Under the pieces are notes generated by a model. The model was not told the origin of the DNA, made no database searches, and worked only from the letters and a program-made list of their open reading frames with translations. Of a stretch of 64,000 nucleotides of DNA, positions 21,441 to 31,604 are shown one piece after another. Every line of letters starts with the position of its first letter. The first letter of the stretch is position 1. The DNA is taken from NCBI GenBank assembly GCA_019055375.1, contig JAHQIW010000337.1:207190-271189 (forward strand), written 5' to 3'. A program made the position numbers and the translations under genes. This stretch comes from Parelaphostrongylus tenuis. Lineage: Eukaryota; Nematoda; Chromadorea; Rhabditida; Metastrongylidae.

Positions 21441-22286
21441 TGGGCGTATGTAGTATTCTATTGAATGATTCGGAGGATCTTATTTATATGGCGCCCAGGT
21501 ATATTCAAACAAAGAACGGGCCAACACGGCAAGGACAGCGGGTTAAGAAACTTTAGTTATCTCTCGGCTCAAGAACAATAATCCAATTTGTTCGGTCCTA
21601 TACCTTCTCATAAAAACACATAAACTTACATCTATTGATGATCTAGTGTCAACCGATCCATCAACTTACAAGGTTAGACCTATAATTAATTGTAAAGGCG
21701 GACCAACGGATAGAATAACGTAGTTTTTAACTCTTATTTTTACTCAGGTGCTCAAATTCATACCAACCCATCTACCCAGTACTCAAATGTTCCTAGATCA
21801 CCTACGTTGCGCGAAACCAAACAACTCGCACGTAATGGAGTCATTTGGTGTTACCTCACTCTGTACATACTTATCAAATGACTCTGCAATGCAAGCCATT
21901 TTCGAACTTTAACAGAAAATGAACAAAAAGTAAATATGTATGGCTTCTCAGTCCAACAACTAATGACCCTCTTGAAACAATGTCTTGGTGGCCCAATCTT
22001 TCGGTGGTCGGATAAATACTTCGCACAACTCAGGGGGTTAGCCATGGGTTAACGTTCAGCACCTAGTCTTGCCATCGCTTTTATGTATAAGGTGGAAGCT
22101 CCAGTTCTCGTTCACCCTCATTGCCCTACTGTCGGTATCTAGGCGATTGTTTCATGGTCTGTTCCACACAAGAGGGAATGGATATATGTTTTGAAGTCTT
22201 CAACGGACAGTCAGAGCATATAAAATTTACGCGACAAGAGTCCAGACAGGAGCTGGTTTTCATTTTTAAACATTCAAGTAAAGCTT

Positions 22287-23108
22287 TTGGATAGTGGCTA
22301 TAGTACTAAATGGTATCGAAAACCAAATAACAAAAACATTTTGGTCAATCACCTTTCCCCTCATCCTTCAAACATGAAAAAATCACTTATTAAAAACATG
22401 TTTCGAATGGCTAAAAATGTGTGCACAGGAGAAGAGGAAAGGAACGAATCATTAGACTTGGCACGCAAAATTGCCATTTCCAACGCCTACAAAACATTTG
22501 CCGCTCGGGAATATTCAAAAAGTGGAATTAGGTCACAAAAGAACAATACTCCGCACCTGAATAGAGTCCCCTTCAAATTACCATTTATATCAAACGAGAT
22601 TAGTAGCGCGGTTAAAAGGTGCCTAAAAAGATGCGGTCTTAAAAGTTCCGTGGTAGTTATCGAAATCCAACATCCCACTTTACGCCATCGGCTGATCCGC
22701 AATAGACTCTATGATCGATTGTGCAACACCAACAACTGTATGATCTGCCCCAACGGAAAAGAGGGAGATTGTATGAGATCGGGCACAATTTATTTGCTAA
22801 CATGTAAAACATGCGGGGAAGAATATATAGGCGAAACGGGAAGACCACTTTTCATCCGCATAAAAGAACATCTAGACAGTAAATCTAAAATAGATAAAAC
22901 CAAACCTTTAGGTTTACATAGTGCACAAAAACACAACAACAAGGATTTTGATGTGACTGTCACAATCCTGGCGCAGGAATCAAAAACGTCCACGCGCAAG
23001 ACTCTTGAGGCATTTTGGATAAACGCCCAAAACCCCGAAATGAATCGGAAGGACGAGTGCGTCACCATCACGCGAGATCTCGCGCCCTTTCTTCGTTTGA
23101 TCTTCTAA
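22287..23108 (+). CDS. GIY-YIG endonuclease domain of the Penelope-like element
   Basis: 273 codons without a stop. Residues 1-70 follow the RT thumb (SGYSTKWYRKP...LSPHPSNMKKSLIKNMF). Residues about 145-165 hold the Cys/His-rich CNTNNCMICP and C of GKEGDC, with CKTCG later. Residues about 168-200 hold the GIY (as IYL) and YIG motifs, with Arg and His of RPLFIRIKEHL as catalytic-type residues. The last part includes the conserved Asn of FWINAQNPEMNR. The domain nicks DNA for target-primed reverse transcription in this class. The start Met is only the first in the open frame; in the ancestral protein this was fused to the upstream RT, which is now broken. Confidence 0.8.
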   Translation: MDSGYSTKWYRKPNNKNILVNHLSPHPSNMKKSLIKNMFRMAKNVCTGEEERNESLDLARKIAISNAYKTFAAREYSKSGIRSQKNNTPHLNRVPFKLPFISNEISSAVKRCLKRCGLKSSVVVIEIQHPTLRHRLIRNRLYDRLCNTNNCMICPNGKEGDCMRSGTIYLLTCKTCGEEYIGETGRPLFIRIKEHLDSKSKIDKTKPLGLHSAQKHNNKDFDVTVTILAQESKTSTRKTLEAFWINAQNPEMNRKDECVTITRDLAPFLRLIF

Positions 23109-23176
23109 CGTGACCTAGGCAGCATATAAATAAGACCATCCGAATCATTCAAATAGAGTAATACTACATACGTCCA

Positions 23177-23211
23177 GGCTCTGAAGAAGGCGGGTCGCCG
23201 AAACGTCAGCC
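23177..23211 (+). ncRNA. Hammerhead-like motif, 3' inverted repeat of Penelope-like element
   Basis: Same architecture as the 5' repeat: GGCT/AGCC stem I, CTGAAGA, extra A, GGCG/CGCC stem II with loop GGT, GAAACGTC. The stem II loop differs from the 5' copy while the stem is preserved. Confidence 0.5.
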
Positions 23212-23654
23212 GAATTTCTACAACTGTTTTACCAACCTCGCGTCAGCTAATCAAGATAAGTTTTCTCCATTTTCATATATCAATTGATTATGCCGAGGTT
23301 TATAGATAGTCGAACTTTTGAGTTAATTGTATATTTTATGTATTATCATGTAATTGCCCATTTTGGGCTGCTTTCCTTTGCGATGAATATAAATAAACCG
23401 CTGGCAGGCTTCTTGCGCACTCTAACGCTGAGTACTACGACAACCGAGCAGAGGATTCCTCACTCGAATCAGTACACTTCCATACTTTTCGGAACGTTTA
23501 CATTGTTCGTGTTTTTAAGAAAATAATTTGAAGATGTCAAGCAAAAGACTAACATTGTCAAAAATCAATTCCTCATTGCCATAACAAACGTAATGGAAAA
23601 GCATGAACGGACTCGAGTTAGTGAAAATTTTATTTTCCAAATGTAGAGTGACAT

Positions 23655-23960
23655 AGATTTTTTAGACGATTGTGACGAGGCGGCAGCCTGTGGCACAGTT
23701 TAGCGAAGAATGTGTAAGTCATGTTTTTCAACCTTTAACGAGATCTGTCATGGCGCCTATGCAGTGCAAAACTGTTTGGCACTGCAGCCTCCTTAGTTCC
23801 ACAATGCCTTCCGGTTTAGTCAGTTCCGTGGAGAGATATCTCCTATCTATAAGAGCCGATGCCGAAATACGCACACGCGCCGTGAGGTGATAATAACAGA
23901 GCTCATGAAAAGCTCAAAAACACGTTATCAAATTAAATCGTTTTGAGCGCGGTCTTGGAA
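23655..23960. mobile_element. Foldback with decayed hammerhead, copy 1
   Basis: Ends ACGAGATCTGTCATGGC and GATAATAACAGAGCTCATGA are inverted copies. The minus-strand motif has CTAAGGA in place of CTGANGA, and the GAAA is altered. Orthologs are at 45000-45300 and 55775-56060. Confidence 0.55.
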
Positions 23961-24179
23961 ATCACTTCAAACAAAGAGTATGACAATACGGAAAACACTT
24001 ATGAGGCAACACAGTGCCATTTTACCCTATCGCCTTCAAGATATTCCAATCGATGGTGTTCCTGTTGTGTGCTTGACATTTCGAGGTATCCATTCGATTA
24101 CGACTATCGTCCATCGGTTGTCGTTAAGCGCGTTACATGTCCAGCTCATCTAATCTGAAAACTTGACCTTTGAAACGAC

Positions 24180-24850
24180 GTCTCCGATTTTGACTGTCTA
24201 TATTGTTCAGATCTACGGATATTTCCTGTCAATTACGAGATACATAATAAGCCTAGCATCGGCCTTCCGACAATGCGCGTACAGTAATGCTAAATGATCT
24301 TTCATTCGGCTTGCGTAGCGACCAACTTCTGATGCGTATGTTAATACAAGGAAAACCGTTAAACCAAAAACGTGGGCAAGGAGGCAACTGTTTCTTTGGT
24401 TCTTCGTTACATCTTTTATGCTTTTGAACGCTCTACGTGTCGCTCTCTTCTTTTTGCTCAGCTCTGGAGCTGAATCGTGTGTCATATTGACTTCTTGAGC
24501 TTGATAGACTTAACTGCACCGTAGACAGATATTTATTCGGTTAAGTTTGAATGAGACATTCAAAACCACTTCGTTCCTTATGAACATCGTTTTTGCGGGC
24601 TTTGATCGGAGACCAATCCTTGCACAACCGTTATTGAAATCAGTCAATTCGTTGTGCTTGGCTGATTTTGATACTATAGTGCGATCAGCAAATCCGAGGT
24701 GGTGTGATTGTCGTCCACATCCTTCTTGTCCTATTCCTATGTTGGCATGGCGTTCTGGAGTGTGACAGTGAATTATCATGACGAGATCGATCGCCTTGTC
24801 GCACTTCTATTTTTATGTCAATGATAATATCGCTAGAGAATGGAAGAATA
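24180..24850 (-). pseudogene. RTE-like reverse transcriptase remnant, copy 1
   Basis: The minus strand carries VRQGDRS (motif before the palm), then HHLGFADRTIVSKSAKHN (the FADD box, with D lost), then CARIGLRSKPAKTMFIRN, and in a second frame APELSKKKRATRRAFKSIKD and LTYASEVGR. This is the palm-to-thumb order of nematode RTE-type elements. Frameshifts and the missing catalytic Asp show it is dead. Orthologs are at 45.6-46.27 and 56.6-57.95 kb. Confidence 0.7.
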
Positions 24851-25610
24851 AGTCTTCTCATGAGTTTAGGCACTAGAACAATAAACACCGTATTTGTTGA
24901 CTGGAGCTGGTTATAATTGCTCAACAAATCTATTCAAAGTAGGCGCCATCAGCCTCAACAGTTACAAATCCTTCTTGTGAAAACTTGCTGAGCTTTTCTT
25001 AGATACCCAATTTATTCATTTTTACCGCATCATGGCTGCTCAACAAGGCCTTCATTGCAATTTTCTGCTTTACGAGTTTTCTGAGTACAAATTGCGACGC
25101 ACAAAGCACTATTGAGAAGAACAATCGTGCAAAGGCGCAAAGATTTGTTTCCAGGCGAACAGCATGTTCTTTGCTGAGCTTCACGCCGACTGTTTAGAAT
25201 TCTGTAACTTGTTTTATTGTAATTTTTATAAGTTGTCGATGCCGGCGAACGAACGTGCAGTTAGTAAAGGTCCTTTATGTTTACAATTCCATCACGAAAT
25301 GAACTTGTCACTTTTTACGCTACGAACTTTTTTCTCATGTGGTGTAAGCAAGACATTCTTTGTGTTGAATGTATCTTAAACCATCCTCTTGCCTATCCTC
25401 TTTTGTACGCATGTTAACCTATGTGTTTTTCAAATCTAACCCTTTGTTTACGTAAATTTTTTTCTGTAACCGTAGGCTTTCTTAGCGCTTCATGTGGCAA
25501 ACTATTTGTCTATGGTTCATATATAAGCTTTCGTCAAACAGAAAGTACATTGTCAGTTATAAGCTGTCATGTTGTCATCAGTCAGCAATTAGATCCTTTC
25601 ATTATTATTT

Positions 25611-25947
25611 GAGCCAACATGTTGTGTGGTCTGGTAAAGGCTCTTGTACAGCCCGAGACACGTGTTTCGTCCTTACAGACTCATCAGCCGGGCAGAAACC
25701 CGTCGTCTGTCGATCTTTTCATAGTCAGTTCTCTCAGGAGCGTCACACTCCTTATATATAGTTATCGACGACCTACGCTTTACACTCTATGTCAGGTGAA
25801 ACATTCACCTAACACAGAGTGCTTTCGCACTCGATTGCTAGCTGGCTGGTATTTTTATCATATTATACCTTTCCTTCGAGTGCTTTATTAAGACGTGTCT
25901 CGGGCTGTACAAGAGCCTTTACCAGACCACATGACATGTTGGCTCAA
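25611..25947. mobile_element. Foldback element with intact hammerhead motif
   Basis: Terminal repeats TGAGCCAACATGTTGTGTGG, then TCTGGTAAAGGCTCTTGTAC, and their inverted copy ending ACATGTTGGCTCA. The left arm holds a complete hammerhead on the minus strand. The right arm has lost most of its copy. An internal small palindrome (AGGTGAAACATTCACCT) lies near 25795. Confidence 0.75.
25651..25693 (-). ncRNA. Hammerhead ribozyme candidate (consensus-perfect)
   Basis: Read on the minus strand: stem I strand GCCCGG; core CUGAUGA; stem II GUCU with loop GUAA and GGAC; GAAA; stem III C-ACGU-G; cleavage triplet GUC; stem I partner UCGGGC. Every consensus core position is met, stem I has 6 bp with one G-U pair, and stem II has 4 bp with one G-U pair. 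The stem III sequence ACACGUGU is self-complementary, so activity could be stronger as a dimer. The feature is 43 nt long. Activity is inferred, not shown. Confidence 0.8.
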
Positions 25948-26405
25948 ATAATAATGAAAGGATCTATTGAAATTTGAGCGTGGTCTTAATAAAGCACTCG
26001 AAGGAAAGGTATAATAAGTCAGCAATTAGTGATTGGTCGTTAGGGTAGCTGCAATCCTACCGTACTCAATCCACTCGTCTGATTGGTCTACTGACAGTTC
26101 ATCCATAGTAAACTTGTTAATCTTACCGTGTTCCACACCTACAGTATTAGCTCAGTGTCAATTGCAATTATCTCAAGAGAGTTCGGAGTCAATACCAAAC
26201 ACCGACAGCACCAGTTTGAAGAACCAGCTGCGCTCCGGACATCCACGCAAAATTGATCGAGTGGCCGTCATTGAACCAGTTGAAGTGGATCAGACTTTGA
26301 CTTCAAGCTGATTGTGCATATCATTGACTGTGTTGTTAAGCAATTGTGATTATTTTTGGTTGATAGATTTGGTGTTCATTGCTCTAGTGCCAAAATTTAT
26401 GAGAG

Positions 26406-28330
26406 GACCTGACACAAGAAATGTGTATTGATCTAGTTTTTTAGCTTCGAAACGCTTAATGTGAACAGTTTCGAACAGTTCTGTATTATTTATGAGAACG
26501 AAACACTTCAACAGCATTTCAAGCAAGTAAGAAATTCCCTCATCGGTGTTTTGTCCCGCATTCTAAGGACGAGTTTTGTACAGAGTTTTATTGCATAAAC
26601 TAAAGCTTCCAATTCAGCATTTGTTCAGACTGGAGCTAGATCAGTATGCATTGAGGGAATCAGTTGCTTTCGCGTAGACTACCTCGACGAAAAATGTGAA
26701 AGTTGAAAATCCTTCCCCTTTCCCTTATATTATCCTTATGAGTAGTACGAATATTGTAGTGACATTCGTCTAACAAATCTATGTCTGCATACGAATTGTT
26801 CATTCTCGTTTGAATGGTTAATGGCTCGGAGTGTGGTTGGTTGACTCGCATAACATCACGTCCCAAGTTTAAATCGAGCAGCCGACTTCATGTACTGCGT
26901 ATACCAAGTTCTTACTTCATCATCAAGCACTTTATGTCGGAACGCGGATTACCTACTTCCCCGGCGGAGCATACAATGGGTAGGCAATATCTGTCTCAGG
27001 TCCGGCGGCAAGCCAGCCAGTTACCCATTATGTCAAACACCGTACGGCGTGTATAAAGGCCGCTGGCTGGCGCATTGCATTAAAATTTTATGTTGAACCC
27101 ATATGGCCTAATTGCATTAAACTCAACCACCTATTGGCTATCGCCTCAGTTGAAAACTCTTAGAGGTCGTAAATAGCAACATCTAAGGCTCCGCCGATTG
27201 GTCGTGCTCCGTAGTTAGGTTGACCGTTCTGAATCTGCAGCATCATGAGTATGTTGTTCAATCGAGCAACAGCTAACGCCACTATGAACGTCATCGACTG
27301 GTTTTGTAGCTCATCCTACTCCCACTTATCGTTGTATGCTGCTCATCACCATTCATACGTCTCACTACCGCGTTGTAAATGCTGCATCATAACTCTACTG
27401 TCCAAGCGATTGCTCCTATGAACACTATCAATTTGTTCCATGTCTTATTCACCGTGACCTTACTCATCGTTATACGCCGCTCATTGTCATTCAAACATTC
27501 ATCACTTCGGATCTCAAGCCTCATCTTAGGAGAAGGATTCTTAATCGATGTCATCGCATTGCTCCTACATAACGCAGTTTCGCCACCGTGTGATTATATT
27601 TCGTGTTATTAATATTTACGTATGTATTTTGAAGATTGTTTGCATAGAAGATTGTCAGACGTTTAAATAAATATAATAAGAGCATCGTGGCAGGAGTACT
27701 CAGATGAACCACACGTTCACCACCCACTCAATGTGCAATGGACACAAGTTGCCGCAATTAAGCCAAGTTAAATCACTTTGGCACATCTGCCACTACGCGA
27801 CTTCTCTCACTCGTACGCCACTGAAGCTTCCAGATACCATGTCAATGAAAAAATAAAAAAATTAAGCAATAAACAAAACTTATACTTCTTGACTCTTCGA
27901 TTATCATTCAGTTCAGGCGAAACCTATTTGTCGAACTTCTTCGACTCTTCAATTCTTCCTACAGCTCTTGAGATAATGAGAAAAATGAGTTTATCGGAAA
28001 ATTATTGAACACCTTTTTGTGTAATTGTCAATCTCACCAATCACCAAATTCTTCAACTCTTCGTCGTGAACAGCAGAATAACGTCAGCGAAGCTCCGTCC
28101 CCTCACATGTCAAAAGAATCACCTCGACGAGAATTCGACGCAAACTTCGTTTTCTGCATTCCGCAACACTGCCTTGCCACATACCTCGTTGGTGTTTCGA
28201 AGCCTTTGCCGAATGAGTTTGAGTTTATAGGAGTATATCGGAGTTATAAAATACATAAATAAAAATGAGTGGCCTATATGAAGTGTAAGGTAAACAAAGT
28301 ATATGGAAAATGTCAGATAAATTAATGACG
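26406..28330. other. Low-complexity decayed sequence shared by all three copies
   Basis: Matches 46.85-48.78 and 58.32-60.26 kb. It includes a segment with a TIMGYICxIIxGKLAxL-type frame (about 26.97-27.1 kb here, better in copies 2 and 3) and one with RDKTPDxxNSHxLExLLKFF on the minus strand (46821-47054 and 58262-58507). No family could be assigned. The pattern is that of very old transposon sequence. Confidence 0.35.
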
Positions 28331-28689
28331 TCGGAATCACTATTTTGACATCTTATTTCTAATCCGTAAAACGAGTGGCTGCAACTGATATCATATTCCA
28401 ATTATTCAGAGATGAAGTGCGGGAAAAACACTAAAGGAAAAATGTGACACTAACTAAAGTGCTTGGAACAAGAAGATACTTTGAATGCATATGCAAGAAA
28501 AATCACAGATCTATCATTAATTTCCAAACAAATTATGTCATCTTGATAGATTGATGCATGATCAGTGACTTAACTGCGAAAGATTGGCACTGATCTTGAG
28601 AATAACATTGCTAATTTGCCATGAAACTTCACTATAAGGTGAGCGGTGTAAAGTTTAACGAATAGCTCTATCAAACAGAATTCTTTTTT

Positions 28690-28850
28690 TAAACCGCCTT
28701 TAGCGGTTGTCCGATGTAATGATATACACGGTGATGTAGAGCGATATGCAATACATCTGCGTCAGCTAGGACTTGAACCCACACATCACTCTATGCGGCG
28801 GCGCGCTTTCGAACCGTTGCATTATCGACGCCCGTTTGACACCGCTCTTT
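28690..28850 (-). repeat. SINE family 1, copy 1 of an ortholog trio
   Basis: The ACCGCCTTTAGCGGTTGT hairpin is followed by a minus-strand tRNA-like head (about 28759-28832) with CTAGGACTTGAACCCACAC. Orthologs are at 49365-49520 and 61350-61510, so the insertion predates the triplication. Confidence 0.65.
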
Positions 28851-29209
28851 CTACTCTTTTTCCACTAGTTATGCACATGACTCTGCATCACTGAATATCT
28901 GTTTCATTTTGGAAGACAAAAGTCGTTTCAAAACGAGCAGAACTCTACATGTATCTATATGAAGTGACGTTCACAAACAGCTCGATGAAGACTAAATAGT
29001 TCTCGGAATAAATTGGTTAACTATGCGGCCTTCTAAATAGAGTTTCTGACTTTTGAAGTTTGTGCCTCTTTCTGAACTTATTTAGATCCACATAGAAGGC
29101 TTTGACCTCGCTTTTGCCATATTTGATGTCAATGCGTAGAAAACAAACGCTTTCATGATCCACATCATTTACTCAAACATCTAATGTGAATAGTCAGTCG
29201 TTCGAATAT

Positions 29210-29665
29210 ACGATGTTAATGGACAAATTTCGTGGTGACGAGGACGCCTACGCCGTTGACTTCTCTACCAACGTGTGTTCCGGGGAAGGGTTTTTGTGGA
29301 TGTCATAAGCGACGTTACATGGCGGAGTCATGGAACAAAACTCCTGATTTGCGTAAACGATCAAAAGCTAAAGACGCAGATTTATGTTCCGAAAGGTGAG
29401 CCGGAAGCGTGGTACAATGCCGATGACAAGAAGTGTTACTAACTGAATTCTTCGAGTATATCAAACGGAGCACAAAAGGACTTCCGACCCGATGGGTTAA
29501 TTCCTTCACGGAAAGCCTACAAAACAGATTTATACCTATAAATTAGTACAGCTAGAAAAAACCCACTGAATGACTATTGTACGCGATAAGAGAAAACGGA
29601 AGGCTTACTGGCGCCCGCTTGAGTCAGTCAATTATAAACGGAACGAAGGTGATGAAGGTAACGGC
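29210..29665 (+). pseudogene. RTE-like LINE 3' end, copy 1
   Basis: Contains AWYNADDKKCY, FEYIKRSTKGLPTRWVNSF and a terminal YAIRENGRLTGARL, all degenerate forms of the conserved RTE C-terminus, plus the GTGATGAAGGTAACGG tail. Orthologs are at 49865-50310 and 62530-63000. Confidence 0.6.
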
Positions 29666-30194
29666 ATTTCACTCTAAAATAGTTTTGTGAATCGATAGCA
29701 CTACATGATCATCAATGAAGTAGTTTTACAGAGTTAGCGCTAGCATTTGATCACTTTGCATGATTTCGTATCGAAAGTGCAGAGAGAACACTGTTATGAA
29801 ACTGCTCGTCGCTTATCAATTCACATCAAATGACACGAAGCGACTGAAACACGGAGCTTCTGTGATACAAAACTGTTTGAGCGAGAAATTGCTTCAGAAT
29901 GGGACTATTTCAAAATAGCAATGCGAATAACAAAACTGCTCCTATCGGAAATTGCCACAGCTGTGTTTTAGCTTCTGTCAGAGTTCGTGAAAATTCAAAA
30001 CAGGTTCGCTAATCCTACAGCACTGTCGATTTTCTTATGTCTTATTCAATAAATAAACGGAACAGAATTCATTCCGTCCCCACTCTGAAAAATCCCGTGA
30101 AGTTGGAAGTGAGAATTTCTACTTCAGACATCAAGTCGCTCACTAATAAAATGAGATTCGCACTGTATACATTGCGTTTCCCAAAACATCATAC

Positions 30195-30400
30195 CTGCCG
30201 CTTCGAGTGTTTCTTAAGACCTCGCTCGAAATTCTATATGTCTGATAAGTTATTTTTGAAGCTTGCGTGAGGTCTGTTAAAAGACGCCTATACAGTGCAA
30301 GGCACGTGTTTCGGCTTTTCAGCATCCTCAGTTGCACGGTGCTTTACGATTCACTGAGTTTAGCGAGAGAAATCCGCTGCTAAAAGCAGCCGACGCCGTA
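30195..30400. mobile_element. Foldback half with decaying hammerhead, copy 1
   Basis: The segment from CGAGTGTTTCTTAAGACC through TGAGGTCTGTTAAAAG belongs to the hammerhead foldback family. Only one arm is clear. Confidence 0.55.
30295..30337 (-). ncRNA. Hammerhead motif, copy 1 of an ortholog trio (probably inactive)
   Basis: Minus strand: stem I GUGCAA/UUGCAC (6 bp, perfect), core CUGAGGA, stem II UGCU/AGCC with loop GAAA (first pair lost), GAAA, stem III CACGUG. The cleavage triplet has changed from GUC to GCC, which should abolish cleavage. Confidence 0.6.
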
Positions 30401-31604
30401 ATATTTACACACTTGCACACATCCAAAAAATTTTTCATTACTTTAGAAAAGCACCCATTCATGAGGAGCTTCACAAAATACGAAGTGCAATCCATCGTAT
30501 GCTGCAAACCATTTTTGTAAAGTGAATAACGAGTGTTGCATCCGTTACACAACTAAAATGAGACTTCCTCACCATGCGAAATGTACAATAATAATTTTTG
30601 TTTTGTCTGCATATCGTGGAGAAATTGCATGAAATTGATCGCATTCCGTAAAATTCACTTCGTTGAGGAATTTGGAGCATTTGAGAAGTTGAGTGAAGAA
30701 ATTTTCTGCTCAGGTCGTCTATTTGCTTTCTGACGATCACCGTACATTTCTATTTCGATACATAGACGATTCTGTTGAAGCGAAAGATTCCTCTCACTCT
30801 TGGAAACACCTAATGCCTTCATACAATGTTTTGTACCGCCAGGTGAGTACGATTTTTCCTTTGTTTAAGCATATTGGTTTATTTTTGATCACATCTCCTT
30901 CATCGCCTCTCTGCAAATCATTCACTGAAATTCTAGGGAGTTTTCTCTTGAATTCAGCAGGCGGCTCCCGAATCAATGAGAAGGTTTTATCAAAAGCACT
31001 AGAATGGAGAGCTAATGGGAACATCAAAGCCTAATAAACGCGATTTCTCGATCTTAGATATTTGTAGCCAAAAACGTCTCATTCCGAAATATGCTTCTTT
31101 TCTGTCAATCAATATGCTTTTACAATTCCTCCCGTGAAAGTGCACTTGCAGCGCCGGTGTTCTTTCAAGTGAATATGATTTTATTGGAAAAGTCGGAGCA
31201 GCAGCATTAGAAATAAGAAGGCGGGAACCGAATTCAAGCCGCGTTACATGAGGAATTTCTGCAATTTTTGGTAATATTTTTATTGGCCTTTTTTGCGTAG
31301 CTCATTGTCATTTGATTTACGATAAGCATTTAACCTACTCAGTTAACTCTTTTGTGCTACAGAATGGCAGAATCTGTCATAAATCTATCCCGGATAATTT
31401 GGTTTTGATGTATGTGAGATGGAAGCCACTGAAGCTCTCGAAAAGCCAAAGAGCAAAATGAGGATGTCACCCACCATGAGTGCCGAGCGTTGATTCCGTT
31501 CTGCTTTGTGAATTATCTGATACAAGAAATGTAACATCTGATTTCTGTTCACTCTCATTGATTACTTTGATTTTCATGAAACAAAGGTGAATATTCTTGC
31601 AAAC

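Larger units (their letters stand above)
21345..23275 (+). mobile_element. Penelope-like element, copy 1
   Basis: Inverted repeats of about 130 bp bound the element (21345-21480 and 23135-23275), both with GACGTTTCGGCGA.../...GCCGAAACGTC. The RT part (21655-22270) has recognisable blocks but several stops. Downstream is an intact 273-codon frame (22287-23108) with a Cys-rich region (CNTNNCMICPNGKEGDC) and a GIY-YIG endonuclease (GTIYLLTCKTCGEEYIGETG, then RPLFIRIKEHL). RT followed by GIY-YIG is diagnostic of EN-plus Penelope-like retroelements. The element is 5' truncated, lacking the N-terminal part of RT. The same insertion is in copy 2, so it predates the duplication. Confidence 0.85.
25191..26201. 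mobile_element. 1,011-bp DNA element inserted in copy 1 only
   Basis: Starts TGTTTAGAATT and ends AATACCAAACA, an imperfect inverted repeat. It is flanked by CCGAC on both sides (25186-25190 and 26202-26206), a 5-bp target-site duplication. The empty site is intact in copy 2 at about 46626. No transposase was recognised. A hammerhead foldback (25611-25947) lies inside. Confidence 0.75.
24851..26405 (+). mobile_element. Mariner element, copy 1, split by a later insertion
   Basis: TIRs: CTCATGAGTTTAGGCACTAG (left) and the inverted CTCATAAATTTTGGCACTAG (right), each continuing into AACAATAAACACC-like sequence. The interior resembles the mariner N-terminal helix-turn-helix region (LYEYKL... to STSLKxQLxSGHPRKIDRVA). 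The coding sequence is interrupted at 25190/26202 by a 1,011-bp element. Copies 2 and 3 lack that insertion. Confidence 0.68.

Noticed and set aside
22287..23108. Host DNA-repair nuclease (SLX1-like) from the GIY-YIG motif
   Set aside because: The Cys-rich region, the upstream RT blocks and the flanking inverted repeats place it in a Penelope-like element.
30693..31034. 113-codon plus-strand gene
   Set aside because: The orthologous stretch in copy 2 has stops and shifts, and no motif was recognised.
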